The notes: generated by a model not told the origin, from the sequence alone. DNA of 64,000 nt from Pleomorphomonas sp. (GCA_029976075.1 JARKNW010000040.1:44476-108475); one strand, 5' to 3'; positions 1 through 10,501 are shown, counted from the stretch's first letter. Program-made: numbers and translations.

Positions 1-425
1 TAGCCATCGGGAAGATCGACGACACGGGCCAGCACGCGGTCGCCAAGCCCGGCCGAGGGACCATGCTCGCCGCGTCGCCGGCGCACGGCAACAACAATGA
101 AGCGGGGCCTCGGCCCCTGGTCGGCATCCCACTCGGCCGGTTCGGCGTAGAGATCGCCGTCGCGATCGCGGCTGACGATGTCGCAGGCCATGACCGCCGG
201 CAACGCACCGGGTTCGGCGAAGCGGCGGTGGCGGCGCTCGATCAATCCCTCGCCTTCGAGCTCCTTCAGGATTCGCTTGAGGACGACGCGGCCCTCACCG
301 TGCACTTCGAAAGCGCGGGCTATATCGCGCTTCGTTCCCTTGCCCGGGTGTTCCGAGACAAAGCGGAGGATGGCCTCTCGGGTCGGGGTGGCGGGTTCGT
401 CAATCGGGCGGAGCTTGCGGGCCAA
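1..425 (-). CDS. rnr: Ribonuclease R, N-terminal part (cut by window edge)
   Basis: RNase R is a processive 3'-5' exoribonuclease that degrades structured RNA. The minus strand reads openly from 425 to the window edge and gives about 141 residues: a basic start, a winged-helix region near residues 14-62 (TPTREAILRFVSEHPGKG, then RDIARAFEV and ILKELEGEGLIERRHRR), then the beginning of the cold-shock RNA-binding region. The start chosen is TTG at 425, because AGGGA lies about 9 bases upstream and no ATG fits this frame. The catalytic RNB domain lies outside the window. It is downstream of topA on the same strand, the usual place for rnr in Hyphomicrobiales. Family assignment is firm; the start codon is inferred. 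Confidence 0.85.
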   Translation of the reverse strand, partial: MARKLRPIDEPATPTREAILRFVSEHPGKGTKRDIARAFEVHGEGRVVLKRILKELEGEGLIERRHRRFAEPGALPAVMACDIVSRDRDGDLYAEPAEWDADQGPRPRFIVVAVRRRRGEHGPSAGLGDRVLARVVDLPDG

Positions 426-516
426 GCGGGTTTTCCCTGCGGCTTGAGGATGGCTGCGACATAGACCACAGATGGAGATGCAAGGCCAGCCTCGCAATCG
501 GGTGGCCCGTCAGACC

Positions 517-1359
517 TCAGGGTCGACCGATCTTGGCACGATGCGGCATTTCAACCGGCGGGTCGGCGCTCCACACCACTTCGTCCCCCTCGACCATGCC
601 CGGCGTCGCCGGTTCCGAGGCGAGGCAGACGCGGCTTCGGCCGGCGGCCTTGGCGGACTCAAGAGCTGCATCGACGGCTGAAAAGGCCTGAGTGAAGGCG
701 GTATTGGCGGGCGCTTCGACAATGCCGACCGATACGGTCAGGCAGATCGGCTTTTCCAGCGTGCCGAAGTTGGTACTCTCGAACCTCGCCAGCAGGGACA
801 GGACCTGTGCTCTGGCTTCGACCAGCGTGTAATGGCTGGCGAGAACGGTGAACTCGGTGCCATCGGTGCGATAGATCTTGCCCAAATTGGCTAGCTCCTC
901 GGCGATCAGCCGGGCGGCGCGGACCAACACACGATCGCCGATGACATGGCCATAACGGTCATTCACAGTCTTGAAGCGGTCGAGCGACACGAGGATCAGG
1001 ATGCGGTCGACCTCCGGAGCGGCATCGTAATCGATAGGTAGCGAGGCGCGGCTACGAAGGCCGGTGAGACTATCGGCAAGGCTTTGTTCGATCAGCTTGG
1101 CCTTGGTGCGATGATGCTCAAGACGCGTCGTGCCGAGATAGTAGCCGACCGGATAGGCGACCACGGCGATGACGACGATGGTGATTACCCAGCCGCGAAG
1201 CAGATTGAGCCAGCCGTGAAAGGCGATCAGCTGCATGGCGGAATCTGCCGCCATGGCCAGAACGAAGCAGATCGCGACAAGGCGGAAGGCGAAAAACCTG
1301 ACGTCACGTTCAGATTGGACGGGCCTGTTCAACAGCGTCCGCAGGATCTCGCCATACAT
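517..1359 (-). CDS. Membrane protein with degenerate GGDEF domain, probably inactive cyclase
   Basis: This 280-residue protein has two N-terminal membrane helices (about residues 23-45 and 50-76) followed by a cytoplasmic GGDEF-type domain (about 92-250). The DSLTGLRSR opening and the metal-binding segment VSLDRFKTVNDRYGH are present. The active-site signature that should read GG[D/E]EF reads DGTEF here (within RTDGTEF), so the first glycine and the metal-binding acidic residue are lost. The domain is probably not an active diguanylate cyclase and may be a structural or regulatory relic. It sits between topA and rnr, 169 bases after topA and about 90 before rnr, where Hyphomicrobiales often have no extra gene. 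Start is ATG at 1359. Confidence 0.85.
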   Translation of the reverse strand: MYGEILRTLLNRPVQSERDVRFFAFRLVAICFVLAMAADSAMQLIAFHGWLNLLRGWVITIVVIAVVAYPVGYYLGTTRLEHHRTKAKLIEQSLADSLTGLRSRASLPIDYDAAPEVDRILILVSLDRFKTVNDRYGHVIGDRVLVRAARLIAEELANLGKIYRTDGTEFTVLASHYTLVEARAQVLSLLARFESTNFGTLEKPICLTVSVGIVEAPANTAFTQAFSAVDAALESAKAAGRSRVCLASEPATPGMVEGDEVVWSADPPVEMPHRAKIGRP

Positions 1360-1528
1360 TGGTGTTCTTCTAGACCGTTAAACGCGCGGAACGACGCTAT
1401 CGTTCAACGATATAGTCAGAATGTAAGGATTCGGGCAACGAAAACGATAAAATTATAGATGATTGAAGGCTACTTTCGGCTAAATCGCAACCTTGAATTG
1501 ATTATTTCCATCGACCTCGACACAAGCA

Positions 1529-4201
1529 TCAGGACTTCGGTGTGGCCTTCTTTGTACTCTTGGTTGCTTTTCCTGCCGACGAAGTCTTCGCTGAGGCTTT
1601 TTTCTTGGTCGTCGTTTCGCCTTCGGCCGCCGCTTTTTCACTGGCCTTCGAAGCCTTTGCAGGCTTGGTCTTCGCAGCCTTGGCTTTGGGCGCCTTTGCC
1701 GCCTTGTCGGCAATCAGTGCGACGGCTTCCTCGAGGGTTACGCTCTGCGGGTCCTTGCCGCGCGGCAACGTGGCGTTGACCTTGCCCCATGCGACATAGG
1801 GGCCGTAGCGACCGTCGCGAACGGTGATCTCGCCACCGGATGCCGGATGCTCGCCAAGGCTCTTGAGGGCAGCCGGCGTCGCGCGGGCACGACCTCCGCG
1901 TTCCTTCTTCTCGGCAAGGACGGCGACGGCCCGGTTAAGTCCGACATCGAACACCTCATCGACCGAGGAGAGGTTGGCATAGGTTCCGTCATGGCTGACG
2001 TAGGGGCCATAGCGGCCGATGTTGGCTTCGATCGGCTTGCCGGTTTCCGGATGCTCACCGACGACACGCGGCAGCGACAGCAGGCGGCAGGCGCGCTCGA
2101 GGTCGACGTTTTCGACCGTCCAGTCCTTGGGAAGCGAAGCGCGCTTGGGCTTGCCTTCCTCGCCAAGCTGGACATAGGGACCGAACCGGCCGGAGCGCAA
2201 GGTGACGTCGAGGCCGGTTTCCGGGTCGGTGCCGAGCAGCTTGACGCCGTTCTCGCCAAGAGCTGCTTCCGCCTCGCCATCGCCACCCAGTTGGCGGGTG
2301 TAGCGGCATTCCGGATAGTTTGAGCAGCCGATGAACGAACCGAAGCGGCCGAGCTTCAGCGACAGGCGCCCCGTGCCGCAGGTCGGGCAGGAGCGTGGAT
2401 CGCTGCCATCGCCGCGATCGGGGAAGATATGGGCGGCCAGGTCCTCGTTGAGCGCGTCGATAACCTCGGCGACACGCAGCTCCTTCACCTCGCCGATGCG
2501 GGTGTTGAAATCGGTCCAGAAGCGGCGCAACACCTCGCGCCATTCGGCTTCGCCGGCGGAAATGCGATCGAGGTCTTCTTCGAGGCTGGCGGTGAAGTCG
2601 TACTCTACGTAGCGCGTGAAGAAGCTCTCGAGGAAGGCGGTGACGATACGCCCCTTGTCGGAGGGGACAAGGCGCTTCTTGTCGATGGTCACGTAGTCGC
2701 GGTCCCGCAGCGTCGCAAGCGTCGCCGCATAGGTGGAAGGACGGCCGATGCCGAGCTCTTCCATCTTCTTGACCAGCGTCGCCTCGGTATAGCGGGGTGG
2801 CGGCTCAGTGAAATGCTGGCTCGCCGTCACGGACTTGCGCGACAGGGCGTCGCCGACGGAAAGTGGCGGCAGACGCGAACCGTCCTCGTCCTCCTCGTCG
2901 TCGCGGCTCTCCTGATAGAGCGCCAGGAAGCCATCGAACTTCAACACCGAGCCGGTAGCGCGAAGACCGCAGGCTGTGCTGCCACTCTTTGCCGTGATGT
3001 CGACGGTGGTCCGTTCGAAATCGGCGCTCTGCATCTGGCTGGCAATGGTGCGCTTCCAGACCAGTTCATAAAGGCGCGCTTCGTCGGCCTCGAGATAACG
3101 GGCGACCGCGTTCGGCAGGCGGGCGAGATCGGTCGGGCGGATGGCCTCGTGCGCTTCCTGGGCGTTCTTCGCCTTGGTGGAATAGAAGCGCGGCTTCTCC
3201 GGCAGATAACGCTCGCCATACTCCTGGGCGATCACACGGCGGGCAGCGTTGACCGCTTCGGGAGCGATCTGCACACCATCGGTACGCATGTAGGTGATGA
3301 GGCCGACCGTTTCGCCGCCGATGTCGGTGCCTTCGTAAAGGCGCTGGGCAACCTGCATGGTGCGCTGCGCCGAAAAGCCGAGCTTGCGCGAAGCTTCCTG
3401 CTGTAGCGTCGAGGTGGTGAAGGGCGCAAAGGGGTGGCGCTTCTGCGGCTTCTGCTCGGCATCGGTCACAGAGAAGGTAGAGCTGTTGAGAAAAGCGCGA
3501 ATCTCGTTGGCGGTGACGCCGTCGCCGACGTCGAGGCGACCGATCTTCTTGCCCTTCCATTCGGACAGGCGGGCTTCGAACTCGTCGCCGGTCGGGTTGG
3601 CGAGCCGGGCGATGACAGACCAGTATTCCTGTGCCTTGAAGGTCTCGATCTCGTTTTCCCGGTCGCAGACCAGGCGCAACGCCACCGATTGGACACGACC
3701 GGCCGAACGGGCACCCGGCAGCTTCCGCCAGAGGACGGGTGACAGGGTGAAGCCGACGAGATAGTCGAGTGCGCGGCGGGCCAGATAGGCTTCCACCAGC
3801 GGCTGATCGACATCGCGCGGCTTGGCCATCGCGTCGAGCACGGCCTGCTTGGTGATGGCGTTGAAGACGACTCGCTGGATGGTCTTGCCCTTCAGGGCGC
3901 CGCGCCGGGCTCCGAGCACTTCCAGCACATGCCAGGAAATCGCCTCGCCCTCTCGATCAGGGTCGGTGGCGAGAATGAGCTTGTCGGCGGTCTTCAGTGC
4001 AGCCGCGATGTCGGACACGCGCTTGCCGGATTTGCCGTCGATCTCCCAGCTCATCGCGAAATTGTCGTCGGGCAGGACCGAACCGTCCTTGGCCGGCAGG
4101 TCGCGGATGTGGCCGTAGGAAGCCAACACCGTGTAATCGCGGCCGAGGTATTTATTGATGGTTTTCGCCTTGGCAGGCGACTCCACGATCACGAGGTTCA
4201 T
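1529..4201 (-). CDS. topA: DNA topoisomerase I
   Basis: Type IA topoisomerase that relaxes negative supercoils through a 5'-phosphotyrosine intermediate. The 890-residue protein begins with a TOPRIM domain (VIVESPAKAKTI at residues 4-15, and the acidic DPDREGEA motif at 80-87). The catalytic tyrosine is Tyr304 in GLITYMRTDG. The C-terminal third carries a C4 zinc finger (CPTCGTG ... CSNYPEC) and repeated GxYGPYV-type segments, then a Lys/Ala-rich tail of about 60 residues, both usual for alphaproteobacterial TopA. Starts at ATG 4201, about 100 bases after dprA ends on the same strand, so it is probably in one transcription unit with dprA. Confidence 0.97.
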   Translation of the reverse strand: MNLVIVESPAKAKTINKYLGRDYTVLASYGHIRDLPAKDGSVLPDDNFAMSWEIDGKSGKRVSDIAAALKTADKLILATDPDREGEAISWHVLEVLGARRGALKGKTIQRVVFNAITKQAVLDAMAKPRDVDQPLVEAYLARRALDYLVGFTLSPVLWRKLPGARSAGRVQSVALRLVCDRENEIETFKAQEYWSVIARLANPTGDEFEARLSEWKGKKIGRLDVGDGVTANEIRAFLNSSTFSVTDAEQKPQKRHPFAPFTTSTLQQEASRKLGFSAQRTMQVAQRLYEGTDIGGETVGLITYMRTDGVQIAPEAVNAARRVIAQEYGERYLPEKPRFYSTKAKNAQEAHEAIRPTDLARLPNAVARYLEADEARLYELVWKRTIASQMQSADFERTTVDITAKSGSTACGLRATGSVLKFDGFLALYQESRDDEEDEDGSRLPPLSVGDALSRKSVTASQHFTEPPPRYTEATLVKKMEELGIGRPSTYAATLATLRDRDYVTIDKKRLVPSDKGRIVTAFLESFFTRYVEYDFTASLEEDLDRISAGEAEWREVLRRFWTDFNTRIGEVKELRVAEVIDALNEDLAAHIFPDRGDGSDPRSCPTCGTGRLSLKLGRFGSFIGCSNYPECRYTRQLGGDGEAEAALGENGVKLLGTDPETGLDVTLRSGRFGPYVQLGEEGKPKRASLPKDWTVENVDLERACRLLSLPRVVGEHPETGKPIEANIGRYGPYVSHDGTYANLSSVDEVFDVGLNRAVAVLAEKKERGGRARATPAALKSLGEHPASGGEITVRDGRYGPYVAWGKVNATLPRGKDPQSVTLEEAVALIADKAAKAPKAKAAKTKPAKASKASEKAAAEGETTTKKKASAKTSSAGKATKSTKKATPKS

Positions 4202-4303
4202 TCAGGTGCGCCGGACAATTTCAGGATAAAGGCTCAGCCCTCTTTAAGTGCGACGTCCGGATTAAGCAAGGGTCGTTCCCTGCGCGCACGGGCGCGATAG
4301 CGC

Positions 4304-5416
4304 TCATCGAAGCAGCGAAACAAGCTGGTTTCCATGTCGTTCGAGGCGCCCGGCGAGGTCGAGTTCCAGCAAGATCACCGACACCGACGAAGCGGGCAGT
4401 CTGGTATGGGCGATGATGTCGTCGGTGGATACCGGTGTCGGGCCGAGGGCCTCGATCACCATCGTACGGCTTTGCGGGCTGATGGTTTCGAAGGCCGCAT
4501 CGCCATCGCTTTCGCTGAGTTTGAAGACAGCCGGCGCATCATCTTCCAGCATCGGCCGGAGGACGGCGACGACATCGTCGGCCGAGCGGGTCAGCGTTGC
4601 CCCATCGCGGATCAGCTTGTTGGTCCCCTCGGCCCTAGGATCGAGCGGAGACCCCGGCACGGCAAAAACCTCCCGCCCCTGGTCCAGCGCGAAGCGAGCG
4701 GTATGCAGGGTACCGGATCGTGCGGCAGCTTCCACCACCACGACGCCGAGACACATGCCGGAGACGATGCGATTGCGGCGCGGGAAGTCCTTGGCGCGAG
4801 GCGCCCAGCCGAACGGCATCTCGGTCAGGATGGCGCCGCCGCGGCGAACAATTTCCTCCATCAGAGGACCGTGCTCTTCCGGGTAGACATGGTCGATGCC
4901 CCCGGCGATCACTGCTACCGTTCCAGTCTCGATGGCGGCACGGTGGGCTGCGCCGTCGATGCCTCGGGCGAGACCTGAGACCACGACAAAACCGGCCTCG
5001 CCAAGCCCGCGACCGATGCGCTCGGCCATCTTGTGTCCGGCTAGCGATGCGTTGCGGGAGCCGACGATAGCGGCCGCCGGTCGATGGAAGAAGCTGGACG
5101 AACCGCCGCGGATCGTGACGAGCGGCGGCGGCGCGGCGATCTGCCGCAAGTAGACCGGATATTGAGGCTCGGAAATGGCAACGACGCGGGCACCATGGGC
5201 CAGCGTGCGCTCGATCTCCTGTCTGGCCTCGGGCACGGATGGAATCGCAATGGTCTTGGCGGATCCGCCGCGTCGAGCCAGCGCGGGCAGTGCCTCGAGT
5301 GCGGCCTCGGCCGAGCCGAAATGATTAATCAAGCTACGAAAAGTGGCTGGACCAACGTTTTCAGAGCGAATGAGGCGCAGCCAGGAGACGCGCTGGTCGT
5401 CAGAGAGTTCAACCAT
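4304..5416 (-). CDS. dprA: DNA-processing protein DprA
   Basis: DprA binds incoming single-stranded DNA and loads RecA during natural transformation; it is also kept in many species not known to be transformable. The 370-residue protein has an N-terminal helical region (1-65), the Rossmann-like core with GSRNASLAGH, VVSGLARGIDGAAHRAAI and the TEMPFG segment, and a C-terminal winged-helix (DprA_WH) domain from about residue 300 (TPVSTDDIIAHTRLP). It follows plsY by 18 bases, so the two are likely cotranscribed. Start is ATG at 5416. Confidence 0.95.
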   Translation of the reverse strand: MVELSDDQRVSWLRLIRSENVGPATFRSLINHFGSAEAALEALPALARRGGSAKTIAIPSVPEARQEIERTLAHGARVVAISEPQYPVYLRQIAAPPPLVTIRGGSSSFFHRPAAAIVGSRNASLAGHKMAERIGRGLGEAGFVVVSGLARGIDGAAHRAAIETGTVAVIAGGIDHVYPEEHGPLMEEIVRRGGAILTEMPFGWAPRAKDFPRRNRIVSGMCLGVVVVEAAARSGTLHTARFALDQGREVFAVPGSPLDPRAEGTNKLIRDGATLTRSADDVVAVLRPMLEDDAPAVFKLSESDGDAAFETISPQSRTMVIEALGPTPVSTDDIIAHTRLPASSVSVILLELDLAGRLERHGNQLVSLLR

Positions 5417-5434
5417 GCGTGCTCCCTATCCTTG

Positions 5435-6049
5435 TCAGCTCTTGTGCCCGATCTTGCCCTCGGTTCCCGAGAGGAGGCGACGAATGTTGGCCTGATGCTT
5501 GAACCAGACGATGACCGTGAGTAGGGCGAATACGGCAGCCAGCGTCCCTTGACCGAGCGCCCAAAGGGCTAGCGGCACCACGATTGTGGCCGTGAGTGCC
5601 GCCAGGGACGAGTAGCGGCTGAAATAGGCGACCGCGATCCAGACTCCGGCAAAGATGAGCACTGCCGGCCAGAACAGGCCGAGCAGCACGCCAATGTAGG
5701 TGGCGACGCCCTTGCCCCCCTTGAAGCGGAGCCAGACCGGGAAAAGATGCCCCAGCAAGGCGGTGATGCCGGCAAGGATGTTCGCTTCCGCCACGTCCGG
5801 CATCAAAAGCCTGACGATGACAACTGCGGCGGTGCCCTTGAGGAGGTCGAGCAGCAGCGTCGCGGCGGCAACCTTCTTGTTGCCGGTTCTTAGAACGTTG
5901 GTTGCGCCGATGTTGCCCGAACCGATAGTCCGCACATCGCCCAGACCAGCAGCTCGCGTCAAAAGCAAGCCGAAGGGAATGGAGCCAAAACCGTAGCCGA
6001 CGAGCGCGGCGATGACATAGGCAACCCAGGGAGAGGCGGTCTCGAACAT
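5435..6049 (-). CDS. plsY: Acyl-phosphate:glycerol-3-phosphate acyltransferase PlsY
   Basis: PlsY is an integral membrane enzyme that transfers an acyl group from acyl phosphate to glycerol-3-phosphate, the first step of phospholipid synthesis. The 204-residue protein is strongly hydrophobic, with five or more membrane helices. It carries the family motifs [11 protein letters not shown] (near 43-53) and FKGGKGVAT (near 108-116). It lies 65 bases downstream of the pyrC-like gene and 18 bases upstream of dprA. Length and motifs are normal for the family. Later in the window psd and pssA supply other steps of phospholipid synthesis. Confidence 0.95.
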   Translation of the reverse strand: MFETASPWVAYVIAALVGYGFGSIPFGLLLTRAAGLGDVRTIGSGNIGATNVLRTGNKKVAAATLLLDLLKGTAAVVIVRLLMPDVAEANILAGITALLGHLFPVWLRFKGGKGVATYIGVLLGLFWPAVLIFAGVWIAVAYFSRYSSLAALTATIVVPLALWALGQGTLAAVFALLTVIVWFKHQANIRRLLSGTEGKIGHKS

Positions 6050-6114
6050 GATGGCCTCGGCGATCTCGGATAGGGTGAACCGGTTAAGGGGTGGACGTCA
6101 TTGTTCAACAGGCA

Positions 6115-7431
6115 TCAGCGCTCGAACACTGGCGAGCCGCCAACGTAGGTGCGGCGGACACGGCCTGTGAAACGGGCCCCATCGTAGGGCGTGTTCTTCG
6201 CCTTGGAGAGAATGTCCTTGGCATTGAGCGCCCAGGGCTCTTCCGGATCGAACACCACGATGTCGGCCGGTGCCCCCTTCCTGAGCGTCCCGGCTTCGAG
6301 ACCGGCGATTTCCGCCGGTCGGGTCGACATGGCCTCGATAAGCCGCAGCAGTGTCAGCGAGCCGTCATGGACCAGCCTGAGTCCCGCCGACAGGAAGGTC
6401 TCGAGCCCAATCGCTCCGTCGGCAGCCTCAGCGAACGGCAGGCGTTTGGTTTCCACGTCCTGCGGATCATGGTTGGAGACGATGACGTCGATGGCGCCGG
6501 TCTTCACGGCTTCGACGAGAGCGAGGCGGTCGGCTTCGGCGCGCAGCGGAGGGGACAGCTTGAAGAAGGTGCGATAGGCGCCGATGTCCATCTCGTTGAG
6601 GGTGAGATGGGCCGCCGAGACGGAGGCTGTCGCCGCAATGCCCCGGTCCTTCGCCCAGACCATCAGTTCGGGAGACTCGGCAGCCGACAGCAGCGACGCG
6701 TGATATCGTCCTCCGGCGAGGCGGGCGAGACGAAGATCGCGGGCCAGCATGATGGTCTCGGCTTCGGACGGAATGCCCTGAAGGCCCAAGCGCACCGAGG
6801 TTTCCGAGAGATTCATGACGGCGGCGCCCTTGAGCGTCGCTTCTTCGGGACGATTGCAGACGAGGGCGTCGAAATCCCTGGAATAGGTCAGGGCTCGGCG
6901 CAGCACCTGCGCGTTGGCAATAGCCCGTCTGCCCGAGGTGAAGCCGACGGCACCCGCTTCACCGAGAAGGCCGAATTCGGTGAGCTCGCCGCCTTCCTGA
7001 CCCTTGGTCATGGCCGCCATGACGCGGACACGCACCACCGACGTGCGCCGAGCGCGGGTCGCCACGAAATCCACCAGCGCCGGGTCATCGATACAGGGAT
7101 CGGTATCCGGCATGGCGACCAGCGTCGTAATGCCGCCGGCCGCCGCCGCGCGGCCCGCCGAGGCAAAGGTCTCGCGATGTTCGTGGCCCGGCTCGCCGAC
7201 GTGGGCGCACAGGTCGACAAGACCGGGCGCAACAACAAGGCCGCGACAGTCGATGACTTCGGTGCCTTCCGGCGCCCCGTTGTTTTCGGCCGATGGCCCA
7301 ACGGCCGCGATGCGGCCGTCAATCGTCAATACGGCGCCTGGACCATCGATGCCTTGCGAGGGGTCCACGATGCGCGCATTGGTCAGCCACAGCGGGCGCG
7401 TCTGGCTGGTTCTGGTTGTCGCCGCTCTCAT
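6115..7431 (-). CDS. pyrC: Dihydroorotase homologue lacking catalytic residues (PyrC'/PyrX-like)
   Basis: This 438-residue amidohydrolase aligns end to end with class I dihydroorotases: PGLVDL near 70, [29 protein letters not shown], and a [11 protein letters not shown] tail. The metal-binding residues are altered. The HxH motif reads CAH ([10 protein letters not shown]), the VHCED histidine region reads LVCNRPE, the HxxHVST segment reads YHASLLSA, and the catalytic DHAPH motif reads NHDPQ. It is therefore probably a non-catalytic partner of aspartate carbamoyltransferase, like Pseudomonas PyrC'. Its start overlaps the pyrB stop by 4 bases, which supports a shared complex. A separate active dihydroorotase is expected elsewhere in the genome. 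Many databases would simply name it pyrC. Confidence 0.88.
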   Translation of the reverse strand: MRAATTRTSQTRPLWLTNARIVDPSQGIDGPGAVLTIDGRIAAVGPSAENNGAPEGTEVIDCRGLVVAPGLVDLCAHVGEPGHEHRETFASAGRAAAAGGITTLVAMPDTDPCIDDPALVDFVATRARRTSVVRVRVMAAMTKGQEGGELTEFGLLGEAGAVGFTSGRRAIANAQVLRRALTYSRDFDALVCNRPEEATLKGAAVMNLSETSVRLGLQGIPSEAETIMLARDLRLARLAGGRYHASLLSAAESPELMVWAKDRGIAATASVSAAHLTLNEMDIGAYRTFFKLSPPLRAEADRLALVEAVKTGAIDVIVSNHDPQDVETKRLPFAEAADGAIGLETFLSAGLRLVHDGSLTLLRLIEAMSTRPAEIAGLEAGTLRKGAPADIVVFDPEEPWALNAKDILSKAKNTPYDGARFTGRVRRTYVGGSPVFER

Positions 7432-8396
7432 CGGAAGGCCTCCGAGCCATTGCCGCGAGCGTTCACCACTGCGTCGAGCACCGCCATGCGGATGGCAACC
7501 CCCATTTCGACCTGTTCGCGAATGAGGCTCTGAGGACCGTCGGCAACGGCTGGGTCGATCTCAACGCCACGGTTCATCGGACCGGGATGCATGACGAGAG
7601 CGTCAGGCTTGGCATAGGACAGCTTCTCCTCGTCGAGGCCCCAGTAGTGGAAATACTCGCGCACGGATGGCACGAACGAGCCTTGCATGCGCTCGCGCTG
7701 TAGCCGCAACATCATCACGATGTCGGCGCCTTTCAGCCCTTCGCGCATCGAGGTGAAGGTTTCCAGCCCCATCTGCCGGAAGGCGCCCGGCACCAGGGTC
7801 GAGGGACCGACGAGGCGAACGCGCGCACCAAGGGCAGTCAGCAGCAGCACGTTGGAACGGGCGACGCGACTGTGGGCGACATCTCCGCAAATGGCAACGA
7901 CGAGGCCATCGATGCGCTGCTTGTGGCGGCGGATGGTCAATGCATCGAGCAGGGCCTGAGTCGGGTGCTCGTGGCTGCCGTCGCCAGCGTTGACGACCGA
8001 ACAGTCGACTTTTTGTGCAAGCAGCGCGACGGCGCCGGAGGCATTGTGCCGGACGACGATGACGTCGGGGTTCATGGCGTTGAGCGTCATCGCCGTATCG
8101 ATCAGCGTCTCGCCCTTTTTGACCGAGGATTGGCCGACCGCCATGTTCATCACATCGGCACCGAGCCGTTTCCCGGCCAGTTCGAAGGATGATTGCGTGC
8201 GCGTCGAGTTCTCGAAGAACAGGTTGATCTGCGTTCGCCCCGTAAGGCTGTCGCGCTTCTTGGAGGGCTGTCGACCGAGCTCGATGTTGTCTTCGGCACG
8301 ATCGAGGAGGTCAACGATCTCCGGGGGGGAAAGACCTTCGATCCCGAGGAGATGCGGGCGGCTGAATCCGTAGGGATTGGCGGCTTTCTTGATCAT
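7428..8396 (-). CDS. pyrB: Aspartate carbamoyltransferase catalytic subunit
   Basis: PyrB condenses carbamoyl phosphate with aspartate, the committed step of pyrimidine synthesis. The 322-residue protein has the carbamoyl-phosphate signature [15 protein letters not shown] (about residues 55-69), the [18 protein letters not shown] region, and the C-terminal [13 protein letters not shown] motif. No regulatory pyrI gene is visible. It is the first gene of the minus-strand run pyrB - pyrC-like - plsY - dprA - topA and overlaps the pyrC-like start by 4 bases. Start is ATG at 8396; the leader upstream shows no obvious attenuator. Confidence 0.96.
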   Translation of the reverse strand: MIKKAANPYGFSRPHLLGIEGLSPPEIVDLLDRAEDNIELGRQPSKKRDSLTGRTQINLFFENSTRTQSSFELAGKRLGADVMNMAVGQSSVKKGETLIDTAMTLNAMNPDVIVVRHNASGAVALLAQKVDCSVVNAGDGSHEHPTQALLDALTIRRHKQRIDGLVVAICGDVAHSRVARSNVLLLTALGARVRLVGPSTLVPGAFRQMGLETFTSMREGLKGADIVMMLRLQRERMQGSFVPSVREYFHYWGLDEEKLSYAKPDALVMHPGPMNRGVEIDPAVADGPQSLIREQVEMGVAIRMAVLDAVVNARGNGSEAFR

Positions 8397-8497
8397 AAGC
8401 CCCCCTGATAGAGGCGTTTTGTGCCTCCGGCAAGGGTCGGAGAAATCGAGTGAACAGGAGATTCTGGATCGAGAGCGGGCTTTGTTGCGCGCCCCAC

Positions 8498-8529
8498 GAA
8501 AAACCCGGCCGTCATGGACAGCCGGGTTT
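8498..8529 (-). terminator. Rho-independent terminator after the chemoreceptor gene
   Basis: On the minus strand AAACCCGGC pairs with GCCGGGTTT across a short loop and is followed by extra T residues. It lies 26 bases past the chemoreceptor stop, so it ends that minus-strand transcript before pyrB. Confidence 0.75.
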
Positions 8530-8554
8530 GAAGCTCTGAAGGGTTGAAGGCGCC

Positions 8555-10501
8555 TCAGGCTGCGTCTATTTCGGCAAGGAAGGTTTCCACCTTGTGGCCA
8601 AGATCGACCGAGGACGTCTTCAGCGAGGTGACCGCATCAAGCACGGTTTTCGCCTCCGCGCGCGTGGTTGCAGCCCCTGAGCTGAGCTCGACGATGGTGC
8701 GCGAGAGTTCGCTGTTGCCACGGGCCGCTTCCTGCATGTTGCGGGTGATCTCGCCCGTGGCACCGGTCTGCTGGGTGACCGCCGACGTGATGCTGGCGGA
8801 GACCGCGTTCACTTCCTCGATGATGCTGCCGATCTCGGTGATGGCGTTGACGGTGTTGTCGGACACCATCTTGATCTCGCCGATCTTGCGCGAGATGTCC
8901 TCGGTTGCCTTGGCAGTCTGATTGGCGAGCGACTTCACCTCGGCGGCGACGACGGCAAATCCCTTGCCGGCTTCGCCGGCGCGCGCCGCCTCGATCGTCG
9001 CGTTGAGGGCCAGCAGGTTGGTCTGTTCGGCGATTGCCGTGATCAGCCCGACGACCTGGTTGATCTGGTCGGTGGCGGCTAGCAGTCGACTGACCGTTTC
9101 TCGCGTTTCGTTGGCCGAGTTGCGCGCCTTGCCGGCCACGGTCTGCGAAGTGCCAACCTGACGGGCGATCTCGTTGGTCGACGCCTCAAGTTCCTCGCAC
9201 GTCGCCGCCACAGACCGAACGTTGCCCGACGCCTGCTCGGCAGCCGATGCCGCGACGGAGCTGCTGCGTTCGCTGCCTTCTGCCGTCGACATCAGCTCCT
9301 GGGCGGAAGCCTCGAGACGCTGGGCTGCGTCCACCACCAGGCTGATGGTGCCCGTGACTTCGGCACGAAAGCCTTCAATCAGCGTCTCGGCACGGGCGGC
9401 ACGACGTTCTCGCTCGTCGACGGCGGCCCGCTGGCTCTCTTCGAGACGGTCCCGCTCCTCGGCATTGCTGCGGAAGACGGCGACGGCGGCGGCCATGTGG
9501 CCGATTTCGTCCCGGCGGTCGAGGCAGGGAATGTCGATCTTGAGATCACCGCCGGCTAGCGAACGCATGGCCGCCGTCATCGCGGTGACCGGCTCGGCGA
9601 CGACCCGCTTCAATACAATTCCGAGAGCGATGAGCATCAGCGCCGTGGCGGCGATGGTGGCGACCAGAGACATGATGCCGAGCTTGTTGAGGCTGGCATA
9701 GGCCATGTCGCTATCGACCGCGACGCCGACGTACCATTTGACGGGCAGACCTTCGATGGCAACGAAGCTCGCGACGTTGTCGCGGCCGGCAAAGGTGGTT
9801 TCGATCATGCTCCCGGCTTTGGGAGATGAGAGCCCTGTGAACGTCTCGGACAGTGACTTGCCTACCAGTCCGGCGTCGGGATGAACCAGTATCTTTCCCT
9901 CGGAGGAAACCAGGAAAGCTTGGCCGATGCCGCCGAAATTGGCGGCCTTGATGCGAGCGATCAGCGCATCCAGCGCAAAGTCGCCGCCAAACACGCCTAT
10001 CATCTTGCCACTAGCATTGACGGGTACGCAGGCGGAAATGACCATCTTGTTGGTTGCCAGGTCGAGATATGGTTCGGTCAGCTGGATCGACGCGGCTTTG
10101 GCGGTGTCGATGTACCAGGGGCGTTTACGCGGATCATAGTCCTTGGGCATGTCCGCCTTGGGCGAAATGGTAAAGGCACCATTTTCTTCGCCGAGATAGA
10201 CGGAAAGGAACTCCGAGCTCAGCGTCTTGCCGGATAGAACGAGGCCGAGCGTATCCTTGGAGGCTCCAATGGCGTCTGCGGCCTGGCTGGTAATCAGAAG
10301 CCGGCCCTGGAACCAGTTGCCGGTGCCGGATGCGACGCTGCCTCCGGTCGTCGCCAGGTTGCGGGCGACATTGTCCTCGAGATCTTGCCGTTCCAGCATG
10401 TAAATGGTCGTGGAGAACAATGCGAAGCTTGCGACCACGATCAGCGACGCGGTGAAGATGATCCGGTGCAGGAGCTTGCCGCGCGTGTTGAGAAGGGGCA
10501 T
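8555..10501 (-). CDS. Methyl-accepting chemotaxis protein with Cache sensor
   Basis: A transmembrane chemoreceptor that relays ligand binding to CheA. The 648-residue protein has an N-terminal membrane helix (about 12-33), a periplasmic double-Cache-type sensor (about 34-270, with the [11 protein letters not shown] segment typical of amino-acid-binding Cache domains), a second helix (about 273-298), a HAMP domain (about 300-350) and a long methyl-accepting signalling domain. The conserved hairpin reads [20 protein letters not shown]. No pentapeptide CheR tether is visible at the C-terminus (TFLAEIDAA). It is a single-gene unit with its own terminator. The ligand is unknown. Confidence 0.95.
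   Translation of the reverse strand: MPLLNTRGKLLHRIIFTASLIVVASFALFSTTIYMLERQDLEDNVARNLATTGGSVASGTGNWFQGRLLITSQAADAIGASKDTLGLVLSGKTLSSEFLSVYLGEENGAFTISPKADMPKDYDPRKRPWYIDTAKAASIQLTEPYLDLATNKMVISACVPVNASGKMIGVFGGDFALDALIARIKAANFGGIGQAFLVSSEGKILVHPDAGLVGKSLSETFTGLSSPKAGSMIETTFAGRDNVASFVAIEGLPVKWYVGVAVDSDMAYASLNKLGIMSLVATIAATALMLIALGIVLKRVVAEPVTAMTAAMRSLAGGDLKIDIPCLDRRDEIGHMAAAVAVFRSNAEERDRLEESQRAAVDERERRAARAETLIEGFRAEVTGTISLVVDAAQRLEASAQELMSTAEGSERSSSVAASAAEQASGNVRSVAATCEELEASTNEIARQVGTSQTVAGKARNSANETRETVSRLLAATDQINQVVGLITAIAEQTNLLALNATIEAARAGEAGKGFAVVAAEVKSLANQTAKATEDISRKIGEIKMVSDNTVNAITEIGSIIEEVNAVSASITSAVTQQTGATGEITRNMQEAARGNSELSRTIVELSSGAATTRAEAKTVLDAVTSLKTSSVDLGHKVETFLAEIDAA

Noticed and set aside
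63..464. 133-codon plus-strand open frame at the left edge
   Set aside because: The opposite strand reads as the conserved N-terminus of RNase R.
2429..3406. 325-codon open frame antisense to topA
   Set aside because: It is a shadow of the conserved topA reading frame.
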